A stretch of DNA of 13,049 nt from Solirubrobacterales bacterium. Its GTDB lineage: Bacteria > Actinomycetota > Thermoleophilia > Solirubrobacterales > Solirubrobacteraceae. Location: assembly GCA_015655225.1 (NCBI GenBank), contig JAATFK010000450.1, positions 1-13,049 of the forward strand, read 5' to 3'. Made by a program: the position numbers and the translations under genes. A model generated the notes under the pieces. The model saw nothing but the letters and a program-made list of their open reading frames with translations, was not told the origin of the DNA and did no database searches. How positions within the stretch are numbered: the first letter of the stretch is position 1; the number at the start of each line of letters is the position of its first letter. Below, one piece after another: positions 1 to 6,198 of the stretch.

Positions 1-333
1 CGCGTGGTCACGGGCGCGGTAGGCGCTCGGGGTCTCTCCCACGATCGCGGTGAAGCGTGCCGAGAAGGAGCCGAGGCTCGTGCAGCCGACCGCCAGGCAG
101 ACCTCCGTCACGGTCACGTCGCCGCGCCGCAGCAGCGCCGCCGCGCGCTCGATCCGTCGCGTCATCAGGTACGAGTAGGGCGTCTCGCCGTACGCCTCGC
201 GGAAGCGGCGGCTGAAGTGCGCGGTCGACATCAGCGCCGTGCGGCCGAGCGCCGCCACATCGAGCGGCTGGTCGTACTCGCGATCCATCCGGTCGCGGGC
301 ACGCCGCAGGTGCCGCAGCTCGTCGAGGTCCAT
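1..333 (-). CDS. AraC-family transcriptional regulator, partial (C-terminus beyond the left edge)
   Basis: The 111 visible codons, read on the minus strand from ATG at 333, encode an AraC/XylS-type DNA-binding domain with two helix-turn-helix units. The first unit is around residues 25-45 (LDVAALGRTALMSTAHFSRR), followed by the family's FREAYGETPYSYL and RRIERAAALLRRG segments. The second unit contains VTEVCLAVGCTSLGSFSARF, then the signature GETPSAYR. The domain sits at the very N-terminus, so this is either a stand-alone HTH regulator or one with a C-terminal sensor domain off the left edge. An in-frame GTG at 357 would add eight residues, and neither start has a strong Shine-Dalgarno sequence. 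It is transcribed divergently from the GntR gene at 408. What it controls cannot be told from this fragment. Confidence 0.9.
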   Translation of the reverse strand, partial: MDLDELRHLRRARDRMDREYDQPLDVAALGRTALMSTAHFSRRFREAYGETPYSYLMTRRIERAAALLRRGDVTVTEVCLAVGCTSLGSFSARFTAIVGETPSAYRARDHA

Positions 334-407
334 CTCGCTCAGGTTAGGGGCTGCCACGACAACTCGGCTGCACGAAAGCCGCTCGCCTGGTGCGCTAGCG
401 TCCGCCC
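334..407. promoter_or_regulatory. Short divergent intergenic region between AraC-type and GntR-type regulator genes
   Basis: These 74 bp must hold the start signals for both regulators. For the plus-strand GntR gene there is no convincing ribosome binding site, but TAGCGT (396-401) fits a TANNNT -10 hexamer placed 12 to 7 bases before the ATG at 408. That is where a -10 box lies when the transcript begins at the start codon, so a leaderless mRNA is possible. I see no clear -35 box and no strong operator palindrome. Confidence 0.35.
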
Positions 408-1166
408 ATGTCCGCAGACGCCGCCAGGCTGACGCTCGCGCCGGTCGCGGGGCGTGGGACCGTCGCCGACGTCGTCGCCCAGCTCGCCGGCGCGCTGCAG
501 CGGGGCGAGCTGCGGCTCGGCGACCGCCTCCCGGTCGAGCGGACGCTGGCGGCCGAGCTGGGCGTCAGCCGCACGACCGTCCGCCGCGCCTACCACCGGC
601 TCGCGCAGGCCGGCCTGCTGGAGATCCGCGCCCGGCAGGGACGGCAGAGCGGGACCTTCGTCCACTCCGAGGTCGTCCCGGCCGAGTTGCTGCGCGTTCC
701 GCCGCCCGCCGTCCCGTTCGAGCGGATCGCCGACGCGCTCGTCGCCCGGCGCGTTCTGGAGCCGGCGATCGCGGCGCTCGCCGGCACGGCCGCGACCGCC
801 GAGGACCTGCTCGACCTGCGGCGGATCCTCGCCGAGCAGCAGCGCGCCGGCGACGACGTCGACCGCATCCGCCGCCTCGATCCCGCCTTCCACCTCGCGA
901 TCGCCCGCGCGACCCACAACGAGGTGATGGTCGAGCTGATGCAGACCCTGCTCGAGCGCCTCGAGCTGACGCGCGACCCGCCGCGCGACGACCCCGGCGA
1001 GGCGGCGCGCACGATCGAGGTCCACCGCGAGACGATCGACGCGATCGCCTCGCGCGACGACGCGCGCATCCGGGCGACGATGCGGGACCACCTGCGGATC
1101 CTGGAGCGCGTCTGGGAGGAGACGACCGGCGGGCGGCTGCCGCCGTGGGACGCGCCGGAGGCGTGA
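408..1166 (+). CDS. GntR-family transcriptional regulator, FCD (FadR-like) subgroup
   Basis: A 252-residue cytoplasmic regulator. Residues about 18-85 form the GntR winged helix: GELRLGDRLPVERTLAAELG, then SRTTVRRAYHRLAQAGLLE and a wing ending in SGTF. Residues about 105-235 form an all-helical FCD ligand-binding domain. Candidate metal ligands of that fold are present at D158, H162, H206 and H228, and metal-binding FCD proteins usually sense small carboxylic acids. It is the first gene of a plus-strand unit with the class V PLP enzyme, 57 bp downstream, and the FAD oxidoreductase. The natural inference is that it autoregulates and controls that unit in response to a pathway acid. The start is supported by the normal N-terminal length of the family, and there may be no leader (TAGCGT at 396-401). 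It contains no AGA codons. Confidence 0.93.
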   Translation: MSADAARLTLAPVAGRGTVADVVAQLAGALQRGELRLGDRLPVERTLAAELGVSRTTVRRAYHRLAQAGLLEIRARQGRQSGTFVHSEVVPAELLRVPPPAVPFERIADALVARRVLEPAIAALAGTAATAEDLLDLRRILAEQQRAGDDVDRIRRLDPAFHLAIARATHNEVMVELMQTLLERLELTRDPPRDDPGEAARTIEVHRETIDAIASRDDARIRATMRDHLRILERVWEETTGGRLPPWDAPEA

Positions 1167-1223
1167 GCCGCGTCTGTGGTACATCTTCGTAGCCCATTCA
1201 CCCGCGCCGGTCCGGAGTGCCCC

Positions 1224-2399
1224 ATGCCCGATCTCGTCAGCCTCGACGTCACCGACGTGCGCCGCCGCTTCAGCGCGCTCGACCGCGGCTTCGCCTTCTT
1301 CGACGGCGCCGGCGGGACGCAGACCCCGGACGTGGTCGGCGACGCGATCGCCCGCTCCACGCGCGAGGCGAGCGCCAACTTCGGCGCTCCCTACGCGACG
1401 AGCCACCGCGCCGGCGCGACGTTCGAGCAGGCCGAGGCGGGAGCGGCGGCCTTCCTCGGCTGCGCGCCGGGAGAGGTCACCTTCGGCCTCAACATGACGA
1501 GCCTCAACTTCGCCCTCTCGCGCACCGCGGGCCGCACCTGGGCGCCCGGCGACGAGCTGGTCGTCACCGCCCTCGATCACGACGCGAACGTCGCGCCGTG
1601 GCTGGAGCTGGCGCACGACCTCGGCCTCGTCGTCCGCGTCGTCCCGATCAACCCCGACACGACGCTCGACCTCGACGGCCTGCGCGGCGTGCTGAGCGAT
1701 CGCACCCGCGTGGTCGCGTTCACGGCCGCGACGAACGCGGTCGGCACGAAGACGCCGATCCGCGAGATCAGCGACCTGGCGCACGCGGCCGGCGCGCTCA
1801 GCTGGCTCGACGCGACGCACTTCGCCGCCCACGAGCGGATCGACGTGGCGGCGCTCGACGTGGACGTCGCGCTCTGCTCGACCTACAAGTTCTGCGGCCC
1901 GCACCTCGGGCTCGCCTACGTGCGCGAGGCGGTCGCCGCCGGCTGGCGCCCGTACAAGTCGCGCCCGAGCGCGTCCACGCCGACCGGCCGGATGCTCTCC
2001 ACCGGGACGCCGCCGTTCGAGGCGCTCGCGGGACTGAACGCGACCTTCGGCTACCTGGAGGAGATCGGCGGCCTGGAGGCGATCGAGCGCTACGAGCGCG
2101 GCCTCGCGGAGCAGTTCGTCGCGACACTGCCGGACGGGGTCACCGCCTACGGCCTGCCGGGCGTGGAGGGGCGCGTGCCGACGTTCATGGTGAACGTCGA
2201 CGGCGTGCCGGCGGCGACCGCGTCCCGCCAGCTCGCGGAGCGCGGCTACGGCGTCTGGAGCGGGGACACCTGGTACTCGCTCGGCCTCTACCAGTCGCTC
2301 GGCTACGAGGACGGCTCGCTACGCGTCGCGCTCTCGCACTACAACACCGCCGACGAGGTCACGGGCCTCGTCGCCGCGCTCGCCGAGCTCGGGAGCTGA
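1224..2399 (+). CDS. Class V aminotransferase fold, cysteine desulfurase-like PLP enzyme
   Basis: A 391-residue PLP-dependent enzyme of the class V aminotransferase/cysteine desulfurase superfamily. It begins with the family N-terminus (FAFFDGAGGTQTPDVVGDAI). D196 in SWLDATHF should contact the PLP pyridine nitrogen, H199 follows it, and K222 in CSTYKFCGPH is the expected Schiff-base lysine. The arrangement resembles the cysteine desulfurase-like subgroup known from VC1184 and isopenicillin-N-epimerase-like proteins. I see no obvious mobile catalytic-cysteine loop of true sulfur donors, so a lyase, epimerase or aminotransferase role on a pathway amine is as likely as desulfuration. The ATG at 1224 is preferred over upstream starts because GGAG (1213-1216) lies seven bases before it. 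It ends 4 bp before the FAD oxidoreductase gene, so the two should be co-translated. Confidence 0.9.
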   Translation: MPDLVSLDVTDVRRRFSALDRGFAFFDGAGGTQTPDVVGDAIARSTREASANFGAPYATSHRAGATFEQAEAGAAAFLGCAPGEVTFGLNMTSLNFALSRTAGRTWAPGDELVVTALDHDANVAPWLELAHDLGLVVRVVPINPDTTLDLDGLRGVLSDRTRVVAFTAATNAVGTKTPIREISDLAHAAGALSWLDATHFAAHERIDVAALDVDVALCSTYKFCGPHLGLAYVREAVAAGWRPYKSRPSASTPTGRMLSTGTPPFEALAGLNATFGYLEEIGGLEAIERYERGLAEQFVATLPDGVTAYGLPGVEGRVPTFMVNVDGVPAATASRQLAERGYGVWSGDTWYSLGLYQSLGYEDGSLRVALSHYNTADEVTGLVAALAELGS

Positions 2400-2403
2400 G
2401 CGG

Positions 2404-4020
2404 ATGACGAGCGCGGGCGGATATGACGCGGTCGTCGTCGGCGCCGGCCACAACGGCCTGATCAGCGCGATCCGGCTCGCCGACGCGGGCTGGCGCGTGC
2501 TCGTGCTGGAGCAGGCGCCGTACCCCGGCGGCGCGATCTGGAGCGCGGAGCTGACCGAGCCGGGGTTCGTCCACGACGGCCACTCGACGAACCACAACCT
2601 GTTCCTCGCCTCCCCCTTCTACGCTGCCCACGCCGCCGAGCTGGAACGCCACGGGCTGCGCTACGCGGTCTCCTCCACCCCGTTCGCGAACGCCTTCCCC
2701 GACGGCACGGCGCTGCGCGCCCATCAGGACGTCGCGCGCACCGCGGCCGGGCTCGGCGCCGACGCGGAGGGCTGGCTCGCGCTCGACGCCCTCTTCGAGC
2801 GGATCTCGCCGCTGCTGTTCGAGCTGTACGCGGCGCCGGTCCCGGTCTCGCTGGCGCAGGCGCGCGGGACGCTGTCGCTCGCGCGCCGCTTCGCCGGGCG
2901 CGACCGGCGGCGGGAGCTGCCCGCGCTCGCGCGGCTGCTCGCCTCCTCCGCGCGGGAGCTGGCGGACACCTACCTGACGACGGCGGAGGCGAGGGCGGCG
3001 CTCGCCTGCTGGGGCCTGCACATCGACTTCGGACCCGACGTCGCGGGCGGCGCGATGTTCGCGTTCCTGGAGGCGTTCGCCGACCAGCGCGCCGGGATGG
3101 CGATCGTCGAGGGCGGCGCCTCCCGCATGGTCGACGCGCTCGTGGCGATGCTGCGCGCGCGGGGCGGCGAGCTGCGCACCGGCGCCGAGGTGACGGGGAT
3201 CGAGACGCGCGGCGGCCGGGCTGATGCCGTCGTGCTCGCGGGCGGGGAGCGGATCGCCGCGCGCCGCGCGGTCGTCGCCTCGGTCACGCCGGCGGCGCTC
3301 GCGCGGCTGCTCGGCGGCGCCGCCCCGGAGCGGACGCGGGCGGTGGCGCGCGCCTTCCACCACGGCCCCGCGACGATGATGCTCCACCTCGCGCTGGACG
3401 GGCCGGTGCCGTGGCGGGCCGGCGCCGACCTCGCGGACTTCGCCTACGTCCACGTCGCGCCGTACCTCGACGACCTCGCGCGCACCTACACGGCCGCGAT
3501 GGGCGGCCGGCTGCCGGCCGAGCCGCTGCTCGTCGTCGGCCAGACCTCGGCCGTCGACCCGACGCGCGCGCCGGCCGGCAAGCACGTCCTGTGGGTGCAG
3601 GTCCGTGCGCTGCCGGCGCGGCCGACCGGCGACGAGGCGGGCGAGCTCGCGGTCGGCGACGGCTCGTGGGACGCGCTCGCCGCGCCCTACGCCGAGCGCG
3701 TCCTCGCAAAGCTGGAGCGCTACGCGCCGGGGCTGCGCGCGCTGACGCGGACGACGACCGTGCTGAGCCCGGCCGAGCTGGAGCGCGCCAACCCGAACCT
3801 CGTCGGCGGCGACTCGCTCGGCGGCTCGATGCACCTCGCGCAGAGCTTCGTCCTGCGCCCCCGGACCCGCACCGCGGTCGACGACCTCTGGCTGACCGGC
3901 ACCGCGACCTGGCCCGGCGCCGGCATCAACGCGCTCCCCGGCGACCACACCGCGAGCGCCGTGCTGGCCGACGCCCGCGGGCCGCGGCGGCCGCGCCGCC
4001 CCGGCCGCCCCGGGCGCTAG
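2404..4020 (+). CDS. FAD-dependent oxidoreductase, phytoene desaturase-like (intact paralogue)
   Basis: A 538-residue flavoprotein of the phytoene-desaturase/PYROXD2-like amine-oxidase superfamily. The N-terminal Rossmann motif is VVVGAGHNGLISAIRLADAG (G13, G15, G18), with E36 in VLVLEQAPYPGG as the likely FAD-ribose ligand. The C-terminal FAD-contact region is the LWLTGTATWPGAGINALPGD block. The family oxidises C-C or C-N bonds in varied cyclic or unsaturated substrates, and the real substrate here is unknown. Its SD (GGGAG, 2391-2395) lies in the end of the preceding gene. The protein ends in an Arg/Pro-rich tail (RGPRRPRRPGRPGR). It is clearly paralogous to the interrupted gene at 6195, with long matching blocks such as VVVGQ-S--DPTR-PAG and PARP-GD-AGEL. 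The stop codon overlaps that of the convergent amidohydrolase gene. Confidence 0.9.
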   Translation: MTSAGGYDAVVVGAGHNGLISAIRLADAGWRVLVLEQAPYPGGAIWSAELTEPGFVHDGHSTNHNLFLASPFYAAHAAELERHGLRYAVSSTPFANAFPDGTALRAHQDVARTAAGLGADAEGWLALDALFERISPLLFELYAAPVPVSLAQARGTLSLARRFAGRDRRRELPALARLLASSARELADTYLTTAEARAALACWGLHIDFGPDVAGGAMFAFLEAFADQRAGMAIVEGGASRMVDALVAMLRARGGELRTGAEVTGIETRGGRADAVVLAGGERIAARRAVVASVTPAALARLLGGAAPERTRAVARAFHHGPATMMLHLALDGPVPWRAGADLADFAYVHVAPYLDDLARTYTAAMGGRLPAEPLLVVGQTSAVDPTRAPAGKHVLWVQVRALPARPTGDEAGELAVGDGSWDALAAPYAERVLAKLERYAPGLRALTRTTTVLSPAELERANPNLVGGDSLGGSMHLAQSFVLRPRTRTAVDDLWLTGTATWPGAGINALPGDHTASAVLADARGPRRPRRPGRPGR

Positions 4021-4026
4021 CGCCCG
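4011..4026. terminator. Perfect 16-bp palindrome holding both convergent stop codons; possible bidirectional terminator
   Basis: CGGGCGCTAGCGCCCG is its own reverse complement. The central CTAG carries TAG for the plus gene (4018-4020) and TAG for the minus gene (4017-4019). As RNA it can fold on either strand into a 6-bp G/C stem with a CUAG loop. No U-tract follows on either side, so intrinsic termination would have to be of the U-less kind proposed for high-GC actinobacteria. Palindrome and stop overlap are read directly; terminator function is inferred. Confidence 0.5.
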
Positions 4027-4964
4027 AGCAGCACCGCCGCGTTCGTGACGGCGGCGGCGTCCACGAAGGCGGCGCCGCGGTGGGCCACCAGCGACTCCGG
4101 GTCCTTCGTCCCCATCGGGAAGGGCCAGTCGCTGCCGAGCACGACGTGGTCCGCGCCGAACACCTCGACGCCGCGGTCGACGGCGCCGGGGTCGTGCACG
4201 AGGCAGTCGACCCACAGCCGCTTCACCGCCACCGTCGGCGACTCCGTCAGCGGCTTCAGCCCCGGCCGCTCGGTCACGACCCCCTGCTCCCAGCGCGGGA
4301 CGAGGTCCGGCACGCAGCCGCCGCAGTGGACGAGCAGGACGCGCATGCGGGGGTGGCGCGGCAGCACGTCGCCGAAGACGAGCTGCGCGGCGGCGATCGC
4401 GGTCTCGACCGGGTTCCCGAGCAGGTTGTGGAGGTAGAAGGCCTCCAGCCGCGCGTCGGGCGAGCTGCCCGGGTGCAGGAGGACGAGACGGGCGTCGTCG
4501 TCGAGCCCCTGCCAGAGCGGCGCGAGCGCGTCGTCGGCGAGCGAGACCGAGCCGCCGCCGGCGGAGGCGCAGACGCCCGCCCAGCGCGCGTCGCCCCGCA
4601 GCCGCTCGTACTCGGCGAGCGCGACCTCGGGCTGGTCGAGCGGGAGGTAGGCGAGCGGCAGGAGGCGGGCGCCGCCGTCGACGGCGGCGAGCGTCCCCTC
4701 GTTCAGCGCGCGCACCCAGGCGACCGTCGCGTCCGGGTCGAGGCCCTGGCGGAAGAACGGCGGCGGCGGGGAGACGACCGCCTCGTCCAGTCCCCGCGTG
4801 TCGAGCCAGCCGAGCAGGCGGGCCGGGTCGTAGAGCGGCGGCGGGCCGACCGCGTGGCCGTCGAGGACGAGCTTGCCGTCCTCCGCGCGGGAGACGCTGG
4901 TGGCCCCGAGCCCCTCGTCGGTCAGCCGCGGCGCGAGGTGGACGTGGAAGTCGATGCGGGACAT
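4017..4964 (-). CDS. Amidohydrolase-superfamily metal-dependent hydrolase/decarboxylase, ACMSD-like
   Basis: A 315-residue TIM-barrel protein of the amidohydrolase_2/ACMSD group. Visible metal and catalytic residues are H7 and H9 (DFHVHLAP), H164 (LLHPGS), H213 (LLVHCGG) and D279 (LGSDWPFPMG). The run PRHPRMRVLLVHCGG followed by VPRWEQG is very like the decarboxylases for 2-amino-3-carboxymuconate-6-semialdehyde and for hydroxybenzoates such as gamma-resorcylate. A C-C decarboxylase is therefore the best guess, with hydrolase possible. The ATG at 4964 has an AAAGG-type site just upstream. It is divergent from the eight-gene operon at 5134 and shares its regulatory region, so it probably belongs to that pathway even though it lies on the opposite strand. 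At its 3' end it converges on the FAD oxidoreductase gene with a 4-bp overlap. Confidence 0.88.
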   Translation of the reverse strand: MSRIDFHVHLAPRLTDEGLGATSVSRAEDGKLVLDGHAVGPPPLYDPARLLGWLDTRGLDEAVVSPPPPFFRQGLDPDATVAWVRALNEGTLAAVDGGARLLPLAYLPLDQPEVALAEYERLRGDARWAGVCASAGGGSVSLADDALAPLWQGLDDDARLVLLHPGSSPDARLEAFYLHNLLGNPVETAIAAAQLVFGDVLPRHPRMRVLLVHCGGCVPDLVPRWEQGVVTERPGLKPLTESPTVAVKRLWVDCLVHDPGAVDRGVEVFGADHVVLGSDWPFPMGTKDPESLVAHRGAAFVDAAAVTNAAVLLGR

Positions 4965-5133
4965 GCAGGCCTTTCGAAGGGGTCGTCGGCGGGAAGGGAA
5001 AGGCGAGAAAAGCTTCTGATCGAGGCCCCTGCACTGGCGGACCCCGAGCACATTTGATAAACGATATATAGCGAAACGGCAGCAGCCGTTCGCCGACCCG
5101 CTCCCCACCTTCGCATCGCCGAATCGAGCATCT
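4965..5133. promoter_or_regulatory. Divergent promoter/operator region between the amidohydrolase and the catabolic operon
   Basis: This 169-bp gap separates the start codons of the minus-strand amidohydrolase and the plus-strand operon. It contains the most A/T-rich stretch in the window, about 5051-5076, including TTTGATAAACGATATATAGC. TATATA (5065-5070) could act as a -10-like element for either strand, but no good -35 partner is evident. CGATATATAGCG (5062-5073) is a near-palindrome around TATATA with one mismatched pair. It is followed directly by AACGGC-AGCA-GCCGTT (5075-5090). A GntR/FCD dimer binding here and controlling both directions is the simplest reading, but this is inferred. 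Confidence 0.6.
5075..5090. repeat. Inverted repeat AACGGC-AGCA-GCCGTT, candidate operator or leader hairpin
   Basis: Two perfect 6-bp arms are separated by 4 bp. The repeat lies about 44 bp before the GTG of the operon and just beside the A/T-rich element. It could be a regulator half-site pair or a small hairpin in the operon leader. Only the repeat itself is seen. Confidence 0.45.
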
Positions 5134-6198
5134 GTGACACTGATCCCCGCCGCATGGCTGCTCGACTCGGTCGAGCGCGTCTTCAGCGCCGCCGGCCTGC
5201 CCGCCGCGAGCGCCGCCGCGATCGCCGAGGGGCTGGTCGACGCCGACCTGCGCGGCATCCCGTCGCACGGCACGATGCTCGTCCCGATGTACGTCGAGCG
5301 TCTGCATGCCGGGTCCGTCACGCTCGCGCCGGAGGCCTCCGTCGTGCTCGACACCGGCGCGGTCGCCGTGCTCGACGCGGGCAACGCGCTCGGGATCCTG
5401 ACCGGCGACCAGGCGATGGGGCTCGCGGTCGAGAAGGCGAGAGCCCTCGGCGTCGGCGTCGTCGTCGTCCGCCACGCCTTCCACTTCGGCGGCGCGTTCC
5501 GCTACGTCCAGGCGGCGGCCGCCGTCGGCTGCATCGGGATCGCCGCCGCCAACACGCGGCCGCTGATGCCTGCGCCCGGCGGCGCGCGCGCGGTCGTCGG
5601 CAACAACCCGCTCGCGATCGGCGTCCCCGTTCCGGTGGGCGCGCCGATCGTCCTCGACATGGCGCTCTCGGAGGCCGCGCTCGGGAAGATCCGGCTCGCC
5701 GCCGCCTCCGGCAGAGCGATCCCCCCGACCTGGGCGACCGACGCCGACGGCCTCCCCACGACCGACCCCGAGGCGGCGATCGCGGGCCTGCTGCTGCCGG
5801 CCGCGGGACCGAAGGGCTACGGGCTCGCGCTGATGCTCGACGTGCTCACCGGCGTCCTCTCCGGCGGCAGCTTCGGCGCCTCCGTCCAGGGGCTCTACGC
5901 CGACACCTCGGTCCCGAACGACTGCGCCCACCTCTTCGTCGCGCTCGACCCCGCCGCCTTCGGCGATCCCGACGCGTTCGTCACCTCCGTCGGCGAGCTG
6001 GCGGCCCAGGTCGCGGCCTCGCCGACCGCGCCGGGCGTCGAGCGCGTCCTGCTGCCCGGCCAGCTCGAGTCCGAGCGCCACGCGGCCGGGCTCAGCGCCG
6101 GGATCGAGCTGGCGGAGTCGAGCCTCGCGAAGCTGCACGAGACCGCCGAGCGGCTCGGCGTCGCACTGCCCGCGGTCCCGACGGAAGCGGCCGCATGA
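5134..6198 (+). CDS. LDH2/MDH2 (YlbC/ComC-type) NAD(P)-dependent oxidoreductase
   Basis: A 354-residue member of the malate/L-lactate dehydrogenase family that is unrelated to Rossmann-fold LDH. Family landmarks are LRGIPSHGTMLVPMYVERL (S44, H45, with the catalytic-type histidine), RHAFHFGGA (about 114-121), the nucleotide-site segment NNPLAIGVP (157-165) and KGYGLALMLDVLTG (227-240). Members oxidise 2-hydroxy acids or reduce cyclic imino acids and ureidoglycolate, and the substrate here is not predictable. It is the first gene of the plus-strand operon. The start is GTG at 5134, the only start in this frame that keeps the family N-terminus; its SD is weak (GAGCA). Its TGA overlaps the next ATG as ATGA, which implies translational coupling. 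Two Arg codons are AGA, a habit shared by all downstream operon genes and absent from those to the left. Confidence 0.88.
   Translation: MTLIPAAWLLDSVERVFSAAGLPAASAAAIAEGLVDADLRGIPSHGTMLVPMYVERLHAGSVTLAPEASVVLDTGAVAVLDAGNALGILTGDQAMGLAVEKARALGVGVVVVRHAFHFGGAFRYVQAAAAVGCIGIAAANTRPLMPAPGGARAVVGNNPLAIGVPVPVGAPIVLDMALSEAALGKIRLAAASGRAIPPTWATDADGLPTTDPEAAIAGLLLPAAGPKGYGLALMLDVLTGVLSGGSFGASVQGLYADTSVPNDCAHLFVALDPAAFGDPDAFVTSVGELAAQVAASPTAPGVERVLLPGQLESERHAAGLSAGIELAESSLAKLHETAERLGVALPAVPTEAAA

Noticed and set aside
1176..1223. Upstream start (1176) for the class V PLP enzyme
   Set aside because: It would add 16 residues with no family similarity and no ribosome site, while ATG at 1224 has GGAG at a 7-base spacing and gives the normal N-terminus.
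2404..4020. Carotenoid biosynthesis role for the phytoene-desaturase-like proteins
   Set aside because: No phytoene synthase, GGPP synthase or cyclase is nearby, and all neighbours are catabolic. The resemblance is to the broad superfamily.
3950..4020. Arg/Pro-rich C-terminal tail of the first FAD oxidoreductase as a separate functional domain
   Set aside because: It is a short GC-driven low-complexity end of the kind common in such genomes, with no recognisable motif.
2359..6138. A 1,259-codon open frame on the minus strand, and other long antisense frames (for example 339-1904 and 8293-10116)
   Set aside because: They run opposite real genes with clear domains, and their translations are low-complexity Arg/Ala/Gly/Asp strings. 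Long spurious frames are expected in very GC-rich DNA. Only the 4017-4964 amidohydrolase on this strand has family motifs.
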